From positions 5,610,501-5,674,500 of the forward strand of contig NZ_JAGINK010000001.1 of the NCBI RefSeq assembly GCF_017875955.1: a stretch of 64,000 nt of DNA. The letters are read 5' to 3'. Shown piece by piece: positions 50,589 to 58,564 of the stretch. This stretch comes from Pseudomonas sp. BP8 (lineage in GTDB: Bacteria; Pseudomonadota; Gammaproteobacteria; Pseudomonadales; Pseudomonadaceae). The first letter of the stretch is position 1; each line of letters begins with the position of its first letter. The position numbers and the translations under genes were made by a program. Below the pieces are notes generated by a model that did no database searches, was not told the origin of the DNA, and worked only from the letters and a program-made list of their open reading frames with translations.

Positions 50589-52976
50589 TCAGAACTCGAA
50601 GGTGCTCGACAAGCTCACCTGGCGCGCATCGCCGAGGGCGACGAAATACTGGTTCACCGCCGAACTGTAGTAAACCTTGTCGAACAGGTTCTTGACGTTC
50701 AGTTGCAGACGCACCTTGTGCTCATCCAGCTTGGTCTCGTAGCTGGCGAAGGCATCAGCCACGGTGTAGGCCGGCAGGTCGAAGGTATTGGTCGCGTTGC
50801 CGGCCCGCTCGCCGACATAACGCGCACCGGCGCCAATGCGCAGGCGGTCGCCGCCGAACAGGCTGCCGTAGTCGAACACCGCCGACAGCGAACCACTGTT
50901 GCGCGCCACGTTTTGCAAACCGTTGCCCTTGAGCTCGGGGTCCTTGGTGACTTGGGCATCGGTATAGGCGTAGCTGCCGATCACGCTCCAACGCTCGCTG
51001 AGCTGGCCGGTGAGGTCCAGTTCGACACCGCGCGAACGGACCTCGCCCGCGCTGCTGTACAGGGTATCGCCGCTGGCCGCATCGAAGTTGGCCACCAGCA
51101 CGTTCTGCTTGGTGATATCGAACAACGCCAAGGTACCGGTGATCGCGCCGGGCATGTCCAGCTTGGCGCCCAGCTCCCACGATTTACCCTGCTCCGGTGC
51201 GATCGATGAGTCGAGCACGAGGCCGCCGGTGAGCGGCGCAATGCTCGAGTTAGGCTTGAACGACTCGCTGTAGCTGCCATAAAACGAAAGCTGCTCATCG
51301 ACCTTGTAGACCACGCCCGCATGCGGCACCCAGGCCTGGTCACTGGTGTCGGTATTGGCCTTGAATGGCCGGCCGCGCCCGGCGTACTGATCGAATTGCT
51401 GGAAGCGCGCGCCAGCGACCAGGATCCAGTGATCATCCAGGTGCAGTGCATCCTGGAAAAACAGCGAGTCGGTGCGCAGCTTGTCGGTCTGGTCGCTGTC
51501 ACTGGCGCGCACGCTGCTGCCTTCGACTTCCTGGCCGTAGACCGGATTGACGTAGCTGAAAGTGGAGGTAGCGGTCTGGCGGATCAGGTCGGCACGGAAG
51601 ATCTTGCGGTCCTCATGGTCGACGCCAACCAGTAGGTCGTTGCGCAGGCCCGCTATTTCAACGTTGCCGTTGAGGCTGAAGGTCGCGTACTGGTCGCGGC
51701 TCAGCGAGCCGTGGGTGCCATCAATGCTGCGGGTCAGGGTGCCGGCGGCCTCGTTGACGCCGGTGACGCGCACCTGGCTGGCATCGTAGGTTTCGCGGTT
51801 GAAGCTGTAGCCGAAGTGCGCTTTCCAGTCGTCGCTGAGCTGGTGATCGACCTCCAGGCGATACAGGTCGGAGCGCCCTTGCATGTCGTTGAACGGCTCG
51901 TCGAGACGGCGCGTGGCCGGGATGTTGAGGGCGTGGCCGTCGCTGCCGAAGGCGGTGCCGCGATCAAACGGATAAACAAATTCGCGGTGCTCGTAAGACA
52001 GCACCACTTGGGTGTCCTCACCAAGCCAGGCCAGCGACGGCGCCACCAGCGATTCGCGGTGCACGCCAAAGTTGCGCCAGTAGTCTTCGTCTTCGTGATC
52101 GACAATCAAGCGGTAGGCCAGCTTGCTGTCACCGAGCGCGCCGGTGCTGTCGAAGCCGCCGCCGCTGCCGTTCTTGCCGCTGCCATAGGTCGAGCCACGT
52201 ACCGTCAGCGCGTTGTATTGCTCCAGTTGCGGGCGCTTGCTGACCACGTTGATCACCCCGCCTGGGTCCTGGATGCCATACAGCAGCGAGGCCGGGCCCT
52301 TGAGCACTTCGACCCGCTCACTGCTGGCGTTGAGGCTGCGGCCCTGCACCAGCGGCATGCCATCGCGCATGATCGAGCCGTCGCGGTTGTCGCCAAAACC
52401 GCGCTTCATCACGGTGTCGGAGGTACCGCCGAAGTTGTTGCCCTGGGTGATGCCGCTGACGTTGGTCAGGGCATCGTCAAGGTTGCGCGGTGCCTGGTCG
52501 CGGATGACCTGGGCCGGGACGACGTTGATCGCCTGTGGGATGTCCTGGCTCGGGCCCTGGCCACGCATGATCGACGCGCTCGCCGGTGGCTGGTAGCTGA
52601 AGCTGTCCATCTGCGAATTGACGTTGGTGGCCTGCAGGTTCAGCGCGCCAGAGGTGTCGACCGGTTCCAGGGTCAGCGTGCGCGAATCGACCCGACGCCA
52701 GCTCAGCGCGGCGTTGCCGATGAGTTGCTGCAGGGCCTGCTCGGCGCTGAACGAACCCTCCAGGGCCGGCGCCTGCAGCGTTGTCAGCTCAACGGTGTAG
52801 ACCACGCTCTGCCCGGTGGTGCGGCTGAAGGCATTGAGCGCCGCGGCCAGCGGCTGGCTCGGCTGGGCGAAGCTGTAGACCTGGGCCTGCTGCGCGGCGC
52901 TGGCCATGGGGGCGACGACGACGGACAGGGCGCCAAGGCCGAGCCAGAGGGGAACGCAAGGCGGGGTGAAGTGCAT
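50589..52976 (-). CDS. TonB-dependent siderophore receptor with signalling (STN) domain
   Basis: 795-residue outer-membrane transducer. A signal peptide (LWLGLGALSVVVAPMASAA) precedes an STN domain (about 33-105, FAQPSQPLAAALNAFSRTTGQSVVY to LEPVDTS) that contacts FecR in the periplasm. The plug follows (INVVPAQVIRDQAPRNLDDALTNVSGI, RVEVLKGPASLLYGIQDPGGVINVVSKRP), then the barrel ending in SSTFEF. The plug is of the TonB-siderophor type (FhuA/FpvA/FoxA-like), so a hydroxamate-like ligand is plausible but unproven. ATG 52976 is used; GTG 53027 is an alternative. It lies downstream of its anti-sigma and sigma genes. Confidence 0.92.
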   Translation of the reverse strand: MHFTPPCVPLWLGLGALSVVVAPMASAAQQAQVYSFAQPSQPLAAALNAFSRTTGQSVVYTVELTTLQAPALEGSFSAEQALQQLIGNAALSWRRVDSRTLTLEPVDTSGALNLQATNVNSQMDSFSYQPPASASIMRGQGPSQDIPQAINVVPAQVIRDQAPRNLDDALTNVSGITQGNNFGGTSDTVMKRGFGDNRDGSIMRDGMPLVQGRSLNASSERVEVLKGPASLLYGIQDPGGVINVVSKRPQLEQYNALTVRGSTYGSGKNGSGGGFDSTGALGDSKLAYRLIVDHEDEDYWRNFGVHRESLVAPSLAWLGEDTQVVLSYEHREFVYPFDRGTAFGSDGHALNIPATRRLDEPFNDMQGRSDLYRLEVDHQLSDDWKAHFGYSFNRETYDASQVRVTGVNEAAGTLTRSIDGTHGSLSRDQYATFSLNGNVEIAGLRNDLLVGVDHEDRKIFRADLIRQTATSTFSYVNPVYGQEVEGSSVRASDSDQTDKLRTDSLFFQDALHLDDHWILVAGARFQQFDQYAGRGRPFKANTDTSDQAWVPHAGVVYKVDEQLSFYGSYSESFKPNSSIAPLTGGLVLDSSIAPEQGKSWELGAKLDMPGAITGTLALFDITKQNVLVANFDAASGDTLYSSAGEVRSRGVELDLTGQLSERWSVIGSYAYTDAQVTKDPELKGNGLQNVARNSGSLSAVFDYGSLFGGDRLRIGAGARYVGERAGNATNTFDLPAYTVADAFASYETKLDEHKVRLQLNVKNLFDKVYYSSAVNQYFVALGDARQVSLSSTFEF

Positions 52977-53103
52977 GGACGCTGACCTGTGAGGGGGTGA
53001 TTGCCTGCGAATGAATCGCAATTTCACTCACTACACGGATGCCACGTCCTGATACCTCACACGTCCGGTGAAAAATAGTGGAAAAATGTTTGCCGTACTG
53101 GCT

Positions 53104-54087
53104 TCACTTCAGCAGCGTCAGACGCCCCAGCAGGGTATTGCGCGAAAAACCCATCACCTTGCCCAGCGAATCCAGCGCAACCAGCGGCTCCGCGACCGGA
53201 AAGCTGCCACTGACCTTGCGCTGCCCCAGTTCAGCATCAAGCAGCACAATCCGCCCGGGGTAATAGCGGCGCAAGTCGTCAACCACCTGCGCCAACGGCA
53301 CCTGGTAGTAATTCAGCCAGCCCTGACGCCAGGCCAAGCGGCTGTCGCTGTCTACCGCCAGGGTGTCGCCGGCCACACCCTCGACATACGCCACTTGCTG
53401 GTTGGCCGTCAGCTCGCGGGCCGCCTGCCCCGGGCCTGGGGACACCGCGACCCGCCCGCTGCGCACCGTGACCTGGGCTCCCGCGTCCTGATCACGCACC
53501 TCGAACTGGGTGCCGAGCACACGCACCTCGCCACCGGCGGCCTCCACCAAAAAAGGCTGACCGGTATGCGTCACCTGGAAAAACGCCGCCCCGCGCAACA
53601 GACGCACCCGACGCTCACCCTGGGCGAAATCGATGGCCACCGCGCTGCCTGCATCAAGGGTCATCTGCGACTGATCAGCCAAGGTCACCTGCCGCACCTG
53701 ACCGCTGCTGATGTAGTCGGCCTGCAGGTCCTCAACCCACAGCTGCGGCTGCCAGCCGCCAAGGCTACCCAGCGCCAGCACCAGACAGGCTGCCGCGGCC
53801 AAGGCCCCACCGCGGCGCAACCATGGGCGCGGCGTCGGGGCCTGGCGCATGGCGTCCAGGTACGGCTGCAAGCTGGCCTGGTGTTCAAGCGCCAGCTTCG
53901 CCGCCGGCCCCTCGCTCAAGCGCCACAGCGCCTGGGCCTGGGCATACGCCTGGCGATGGGCAGGATCGGCCAGCAACCAGCGCTTGAATGCGGCACCCTG
54001 CGCCTCGGCGGGATGCTGATTGATCCGGCTCAGCCAGCTCAGGGCCGCCTGCTCAGGATCGGCGGTGATCGGGTCGGTACGGCTCAT
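53104..54087 (-). CDS. FecR-type anti-sigma regulator for the receptor at 50.6 kb
   Basis: 327-residue inner-membrane sigma regulator. The N-terminal cytoplasmic domain (about 10-85, DUF4880-like, with W residues in AALSWLSRINQH and FKRWLLADPAHRQAYAQAQALW) binds the sigma factor. A membrane segment follows (GGALAAAACLVLALGSLGGW), then the periplasmic FecR domain (QVTLADQSQMTLDAGSAVAI and so on) and the C-terminal STN-like region that receives the receptor signal. ATG 54087 overlaps the sigma stop by 1 nt (TGATG). Confidence 0.92.
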   Translation of the reverse strand: MSRTDPITADPEQAALSWLSRINQHPAEAQGAAFKRWLLADPAHRQAYAQAQALWRLSEGPAAKLALEHQASLQPYLDAMRQAPTPRPWLRRGGALAAAACLVLALGSLGGWQPQLWVEDLQADYISSGQVRQVTLADQSQMTLDAGSAVAIDFAQGERRVRLLRGAAFFQVTHTGQPFLVEAAGGEVRVLGTQFEVRDQDAGAQVTVRSGRVAVSPGPGQAARELTANQQVAYVEGVAGDTLAVDSDSRLAWRQGWLNYYQVPLAQVVDDLRRYYPGRIVLLDAELGQRKVSGSFPVAEPLVALDSLGKVMGFSRNTLLGRLTLLK

Positions 54088-54659
54088 CAAACGGCGCTCC
54101 CTGGCCTGCGCATGGCGGATACGGGCTCGGCAACACTCGCCTTGCACGCTTCGAGGGCGCGCATCATATGCTTTTCCACGGCGCTCTGGGACAGCTGCAT
54201 GGCCTTGGCGATCTCGCCATAGGTGCAGCCGTGGATGCGGTTGAGGAGAAAGATCTGCCGCGTGCGCTCCGGCAAGGCGCGCAACGCCGCTTCGATGCGT
54301 TGCAGGTCGTGGTCGACTTCCAGCGCCTGCTCGAGGGCCTGGCCGACGGCCTCGTCGGCGCCTGGCGCCAAGCCTTCGACGACGCGTTCCCGGCTGCCTT
54401 GACTGCGCAGATGGTCGATCGCAAGGTTACCGGCACAGCGCAGCAGGTAGGTGTCGAGCGCCTCGACCTTGACCTCGGGGCGGCGCCAGAAGCGCAGGAA
54501 CAATTCCTGGACCAGGTCTGCCGCGGTGGCGTGACACCCTACCCGGCGGCTGACCAGAGCCTCCATGCGCCCACGCTGAGCGAGGAACACCTGCACGAAG
54601 CGCGCCCGGCCAGCGGCGGGATCGCCCTCAGGCTTGCTCATGTCCGCCGGCTCGCTCAC
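54087..54659 (-). CDS. FecI-type ECF sigma factor
   Basis: 190-residue ECF sigma factor of the iron-starvation group. Region 2 is about 20-85 (RVGCHATAADLVQELFLRFWRRPEVKV to YLLRCAGNLAIDHLRSQ) and region 4 about 120-175 (IEAALRALPERTRQIFLLNRIHGCTYGEIAKAMQLSQSAVEKHM). It would drive the downstream receptor gene when the siderophore binds. It starts at GTG 54659, 3 bp after the DUF3325 stop; ATG 54641 (184 residues) is an alternative. Confidence 0.92.
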   Translation of the reverse strand: MSEPADMSKPEGDPAAGRARFVQVFLAQRGRMEALVSRRVGCHATAADLVQELFLRFWRRPEVKVEALDTYLLRCAGNLAIDHLRSQGSRERVVEGLAPGADEAVGQALEQALEVDHDLQRIEAALRALPERTRQIFLLNRIHGCTYGEIAKAMQLSQSAVEKHMMRALEACKASVAEPVSAMRRPGSAV

Positions 54660-54662
54660 GCC

Positions 54663-54989
54663 TTACACGCCGAACGCGGCCAACAGCGGGCCGAGGACCA
54701 CGCTCAGCGCCGCCATACCCAGCAGCAGACGCGGCTGATAGGGCAGGCCGAAGACCCACAGGGTCACTCCGGCCATGAGTACCGCCATCCATTCCACCAG
54801 GCCCAGTGCCCACCCCTGCTGGTGCACGGCGAGCACCAGCGACAGGGTCAACAGCATCCAGCCGGCAATGCGCAGTATGCGCAACTGCAGCGGGCTGGGC
54901 TTGCGCGGGAGCAGCTCGCTGAAGTGCTTGTCCATCGCCAGGCACAGCGCCGCGAAGCCGGCGAAACCGATCAGGGCAGTGCTCAACAT
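54663..54989 (-). CDS. DUF3325 small membrane protein, iron-uptake associated
   Basis: 108-residue protein with three or four membrane segments (TALIGFAGFAALCLAM, LRIAGWMLLTLSLVLAV, LVEWMAVLMAGVTLWVF, LLLGMAALSVVLGPLLAAF). The order DUF3649-PepSY-DUF3325 is a recurring companion set of siderophore receptors in Pseudomonas and Bordetella. Its biochemical role is unknown. It is coupled to the PepSY gene by a TGATG overlap. Confidence 0.88.
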   Translation of the reverse strand: MLSTALIGFAGFAALCLAMDKHFSELLPRKPSPLQLRILRIAGWMLLTLSLVLAVHQQGWALGLVEWMAVLMAGVTLWVFGLPYQPRLLLGMAALSVVLGPLLAAFGV

Positions 54990-56563
54990 CAGTTCACCTC
55001 GGCCGCTTCGGCGCAGGTCTTGGCCGCACGCGCTGCGCGCTTGGCCACGGGTTTCGGTGGGCGCAGCATCTTCCCGGCAGCCCAGGCGAGGAACAGGCCT
55101 GTACCCAGTGCAGTCAGGTCGAAGCCGGCCATGACCCAGTCACCGGCGGTAATCGACTGATCCAGGCCCTGCCCGGTGACGACGGCATTGAGCAGCGGCA
55201 ACAGGGCAAAGGCCAGCGCGCCCAGCGCCAGCTGCTCGCCCCAGGCCTTGCGCCCGGGCCGCAGCACGGCGTGCGGGACTGACAAGGCCCAGGCCAGGAA
55301 GAACGCATTGACCTCCCAGTCGGCCCGCCCCTCAAGGCCCACCGGCAACAACCGGTTAGCCCAGAAGAACGCGGCCACCCCAAGCAGCAGGCCGCTCATG
55401 CTGGCGATGTTGAGCACTTCGACCAGGCGCAGCTCGCCCGGCATGCTCGCGCTCTTGGCGTGCTTGAGCTGGCGCTTGCCCAGCCACATCACCAGGCCGG
55501 TGCCGATTACCGCGGTACCGGCAATGCCGAAGATGAAGTACAGCCAGCGCAGCCAGGGCCCGGCGAAGTTGCCCATGTGCAGGCCGGCGAAACTGAATGC
55601 GGTGAGCATTGCAGCACTCTCTGGGGTGCCCTCGCGGACCAACTCGCCCGTAACCCCATCGAACGTCCAGTTGGCGCTACGCCGGTAAGCGACGTGATCG
55701 GCGGCGGACTGGGCAAAGGTGACCCGCGCCGTGCTGTCGCCGGGGTTCTGTACCTGGATGAAGCCCATCCGCGCGCCGGGCGCGAGCGTCTGCACCTTGG
55801 CGTACAGCTCCGGCAGCGGCTTCATGGGCGCGGCGACCCCACTGATCTTGGCCGGCTCGTCACGGCCGAACAGATCATTGAAATAACCACCGACATTGCC
55901 ATAGCTGGCGAGGATTCCGGCGGGCATGACCATGTACATGAACAGCACCAGGCTGCTGTAACTGATCATCAGGTGGAACGGCAGCACCAGCACGCCAATC
56001 GCATTATGGCCGTCCAGCCACGAACGTTGGGCCTTGCCCGGCCTGAAGGTGAAGAACTCCTTGAAGATCTTCTTGTGGGTGATGATGCCGGTCACCAACC
56101 CCAGCAGCATGATGAACGCGCAGAACGTCGACAGCCAACGGCCCCATGGATGGGGCATCTCCAGCTGGAAATGGAAGCGGTAGAAGAAGTCGCCGCCGCG
56201 GCTGTCGCGCGCCTCGACCACCTCACCGTCGCCGGCGTCCAGTGACTTGTTGGTGAAGCCTCGCCGGCCAACGGCGTCCTTGGCCCGCCAGCCGACGTTG
56301 AGCGCGGCTTCACGCTCATTGGGCAGGCGGATGAACCAGCTGCTGGCATCGCCGGCGTTGGCTTGCAGGTAGCGCTGGGCCAGGCCCAGGCTGGCGACCG
56401 GATCAAGCTGGTGGCTGCGGATCTCGGGCTGGGTCCAGTGACTGATCTCTTCCTTGAAATACGACATCGTGCCGGTCAGGAAGATGGCGAACAGCAGCCA
56501 ACCGAAGATCAGCCCAGTCCATGTGTGCAACCAGGCCATGGCCTGGCGGAAGCCTTCTTTCAT
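54989..56563 (-). CDS. PepSY-domain inner-membrane protein, iron-uptake associated
   Basis: 524-residue PepSY_TM protein with an N-terminal segment (AMAWLHTWTGLIFGWLLFAIFLTGTMSYF), a periplasmic region with PepSY elements, and segments near FCAFIMLLGLVTGIITHKKIFK, LVLPFHLMISYSSLVLFMYM and further C-terminal helices. Several membrane-embedded histidines (LHTWTG, HLMISY, LHMGNF) suggest haem binding, so a role in reducing siderophore-bound iron is possible; relatives such as FpvG-like proteins do this. I start at ATG 56563 because it overlaps the DUF3649 stop and directly precedes the conserved first helix. Confidence 0.88.
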   Translation of the reverse strand: MKEGFRQAMAWLHTWTGLIFGWLLFAIFLTGTMSYFKEEISHWTQPEIRSHQLDPVASLGLAQRYLQANAGDASSWFIRLPNEREAALNVGWRAKDAVGRRGFTNKSLDAGDGEVVEARDSRGGDFFYRFHFQLEMPHPWGRWLSTFCAFIMLLGLVTGIITHKKIFKEFFTFRPGKAQRSWLDGHNAIGVLVLPFHLMISYSSLVLFMYMVMPAGILASYGNVGGYFNDLFGRDEPAKISGVAAPMKPLPELYAKVQTLAPGARMGFIQVQNPGDSTARVTFAQSAADHVAYRRSANWTFDGVTGELVREGTPESAAMLTAFSFAGLHMGNFAGPWLRWLYFIFGIAGTAVIGTGLVMWLGKRQLKHAKSASMPGELRLVEVLNIASMSGLLLGVAAFFWANRLLPVGLEGRADWEVNAFFLAWALSVPHAVLRPGRKAWGEQLALGALAFALLPLLNAVVTGQGLDQSITAGDWVMAGFDLTALGTGLFLAWAAGKMLRPPKPVAKRAARAAKTCAEAAEVN

Positions 56564-56865
56564 GGGTTTTTCATCCAATAGGCCAAGCCATTGATCATCC
56601 CCAGCAGCAGGCTCGGCAGCAGTACACCGAGCCAGGCGCGCCAGGCGCTGCGACAGGCGAAGCACCAGATGAACGCCAGCAGGTAGAACACGAACGACAG
56701 CAAGGTGCCGAGCAGGGTTGCGTCGACCTGCGACATGGGCAGCAACAAGGCAAGGCAGATGCTGCTCATCGAGGCCAGCAGGTAACCACCCAGCAAGGCG
56801 GCCAAGCTGCGCGAGGTCACGGCCAGTCGGTAGCTCAGGGGCAACCGGGCGGCTTTGCTTTTCAT
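56560..56865 (-). CDS. DUF3649 small membrane protein, first gene of the iron operon
   Basis: 101-residue protein with three membrane segments (SLAALLGGYLLASMSSICLALLL, LGTLLSFVFYLLAFIWCFA, WLGVLLPSLLLGMINGLAYWM). It heads the six-gene leftward operon and lies directly downstream of a Fur-type box, so the operon should be induced by iron limitation. It overlaps the PepSY gene by 4 bp. Function is unknown. Confidence 0.87.
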   Translation of the reverse strand: MKSKAARLPLSYRLAVTSRSLAALLGGYLLASMSSICLALLLPMSQVDATLLGTLLSFVFYLLAFIWCFACRSAWRAWLGVLLPSLLLGMINGLAYWMKNP

Positions 56866-56894
56866 GGCAGGGTCCGAGAAAACGGGGGTGCAAT

Positions 56895-56914
56895 AATAAT
56901 GATTTCAATTCTCA
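56895..56914 (-). promoter_or_regulatory. Fur box for the leftward iron operon
   Basis: Read on the minus strand, TGAGAATTGAAATCATTATT matches the Fur hexamer pattern (GAGAAT, AATCATTAT) and lies 30 to 49 bp upstream of the DUF3649 start. Confidence 0.7.
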
Positions 56915-57005
56915 TAAGCAAAGTTTGCGCGATGGGTTGTTGGTTGGTTGACGGTGTCTCGCGAAGAACCGGCAGATGATTGCCGAACATCCCCTGGCTG
57001 AATAC

Positions 57006-57025
57006 AATGCGAACAATTCTTACTC
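57006..57025 (+). promoter_or_regulatory. Second Fur-like site, before fecI
   Basis: AATGCGAACAATTCTTACTC resembles a Fur box (GCGAAC-AATTCTTAC) and lies 33-52 bp upstream of the preferred fecI start at 57058. It overlaps the alternative ATG at 57007, which is one reason to doubt that ATG. Confidence 0.5.
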
Positions 57026-57057
57026 CCAATCGCGCTATTGGCGCCGGAGTCGCTACG

Positions 57058-57552
57058 GTGTCCAGCGCCCTCTCTTCCACGGTCGAAGGCCTCTATCACG
57101 CCCACCACAACTGGCTGACCGGCTGGCTTCGGCGCCGCCTGGGCTGTCCGCAGAGCGCCGCTGACCTGGCCCAGGACACTTATGTGCGGCTGCTTCAGGC
57201 CCGTGAAGCGCCGCAGCTGCTGGAGCCTCGCGCGTTTCTGGCGACAGTTGCCAAGCGCGTGCTGTGCAACCACTTCCGCCGCCAGGAGCTTGAGCGCGCC
57301 TACCTTGAGGCCCTGGCCCAACTCCCCGAAGCCGTCGCGCCTTGCGAGGAACACAAGGCGATCATCTTCGAGACCTTGCTTGAGCTCGACCGGCTGCTTG
57401 ACGGCCTCGAACCGCTGGTCAAACGCGCCTTCCTCATGGCTCAGGTCGATGGCCTGGGCCAAGCCGAGATCGCCCGCGCGCTGGGAATATCCCTGGCCAC
57501 CGTCAAGCGCTACCTGAACAAGGCAGCCTTGCGCTGCTACTTCGCCCTGTGA
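57058..57552 (+). CDS. fecI: ECF sigma factor FecI
   Basis: 164-residue iron-starvation sigma factor for ferric citrate uptake. Region 2 includes STVEGLYHAHHNWLTGWLRRRLG, SAADLAQDTYVRLLQARE and RAFLATVAKRVLCNHFRRQELE. Region 4 includes PLVKRAFLMAQVDGLGQAEIARALGISLATVKRYLNKA. I start at GTG 57058 because GGAG is 8 nt upstream and the length then matches FecI; ATG 57007 and TTG 56980 are in frame but run through the Fur-like site. It is followed by fecR with a 4-bp overlap. Confidence 0.88.
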   Translation: MSSALSSTVEGLYHAHHNWLTGWLRRRLGCPQSAADLAQDTYVRLLQAREAPQLLEPRAFLATVAKRVLCNHFRRQELERAYLEALAQLPEAVAPCEEHKAIIFETLLELDRLLDGLEPLVKRAFLMAQVDGLGQAEIARALGISLATVKRYLNKAALRCYFAL

Positions 57553-58478
57553 ACAGTACCTTTGCGCCGCACGTGGCTGAGCAGGCCGTGCACTGGCTGC
57601 TCGAGTCGCAGGACAGCGCCTTCGACAGCGTCCAGCAGCTGGCCTTGGAGCGCTGGCTGCAGGCTGACAGCGAGCATCAACGGGCGTGGGCGCATATCCA
57701 GCAGGTCAATCAGCGCTTGCGGGGGGTCGCCTCGCCCGTGGTCCATGCGACGTTGCAGGCGCCGCCCTCGCCGGCTCGCCGCCGCGCGCTCAAGGCGCTA
57801 TTGCTGGTGGGGGTGGCGAGTGCTACCGGGCTCGGCTTGCAGCCGCACAATCCGCTGCCGGGGCTGATGGCCGACTACCGCAGCCCGCTTGGCCAACGTC
57901 GGCGGTTGACCCTTGAGGATGGCAGTCAACTGCAACTCAATACCCGCAGCGCCGCCGATGTGCGTTTCGATGGTCAGCAGCGGCGGGTGCGTCTGCTCGA
58001 GGGGGAACTGCAGGTGCAGGTGGCCAGTGATCCGCGGCCGTTGCTGTTGCGCAGTGCAGAGGGCGTCTTGGGTCTGGAAAGCGGGCGCTTCAACGTGCGC
58101 CAGTTTGGCGGTTTCAGCCTGGTCTCGGTGTACAGCGGTATGGCCAGTGTGGGCGGGCAATCGCTGCTGGCCGGGCACCAGGCCAGGTTCAGCGGCGCGG
58201 GCTGGCAGGGCATCGTCGCGCTGGAGCGCAACAGTGGTGCTTGGGTTGACGGGATGCTGGTGGCTACGCAGATGCGTCTGGCGGATTTTCTCGAGGAGCT
58301 GGGGCGCTATCGGCCTGGGCAGTTGGGCTGCAGCGAGCAGGTGGCTGACCTGCGGATATCCGGGTCGTATCCGCTGGATGACAGCGAGCGGATTTTGCAG
58401 ATGCTGGAGGTGGCGTTGCCGGTGCGGGTCAGGCGGTTTACCCGGTATTGGGTGACGGTCGAGGGTCGAATCGGTTGA
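57549..58478 (+). CDS. fecR: Anti-sigma regulator FecR
   Basis: 309-residue inner-membrane regulator that transmits the citrate-loaded FecA signal to FecI. The N-terminal domain (AEQAVHWLLESQDSAFDSVQQLALERWLQAD, HQRAWAHIQQVNQRL) binds the sigma factor. A single membrane segment (ALKALLLVGVASATGLGL) precedes a periplasmic FecR domain (RRLTLEDGSQLQLNTRSAADVRF). GTG 57549 overlaps the fecI stop. The normal next gene, fecA, is displaced about 0.9 kb downstream by a repeat element. Confidence 0.92.
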   Translation: MNSTFAPHVAEQAVHWLLESQDSAFDSVQQLALERWLQADSEHQRAWAHIQQVNQRLRGVASPVVHATLQAPPSPARRRALKALLLVGVASATGLGLQPHNPLPGLMADYRSPLGQRRRLTLEDGSQLQLNTRSAADVRFDGQQRRVRLLEGELQVQVASDPRPLLLRSAEGVLGLESGRFNVRQFGGFSLVSVYSGMASVGGQSLLAGHQARFSGAGWQGIVALERNSGAWVDGMLVATQMRLADFLEELGRYRPGQLGCSEQVADLRISGSYPLDDSERILQMLEVALPVRVRRFTRYWVTVEGRIG

Positions 58479-58528
58479 GTTAACGGGGGACTATGGGTGG
58501 CCTCCTGGATTGTTAACTGATTGGCATT

Positions 58529-58564
58529 GGGGGTGGGGGTGGGGGTGGGGGTGGGGGTGGGGGT
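58529..58564. repeat. Tandem hexanucleotide array (GGGGGT)6
   Basis: Six perfect GGGGGT units, followed by one GGGGCT, lie about 50 bp after the fecR stop at the left edge of repeat element B. The G-runs could form a G-quadruplex on the plus strand, and such a tract is prone to slippage. Confidence 0.93.

Noticed and set aside
56564..56908. N-terminal extension of the PepSY protein to 56908
   Set aside because: The added 115 residues are the DUF3649 gene read in another frame; the conserved first helix starts right after ATG 56563.
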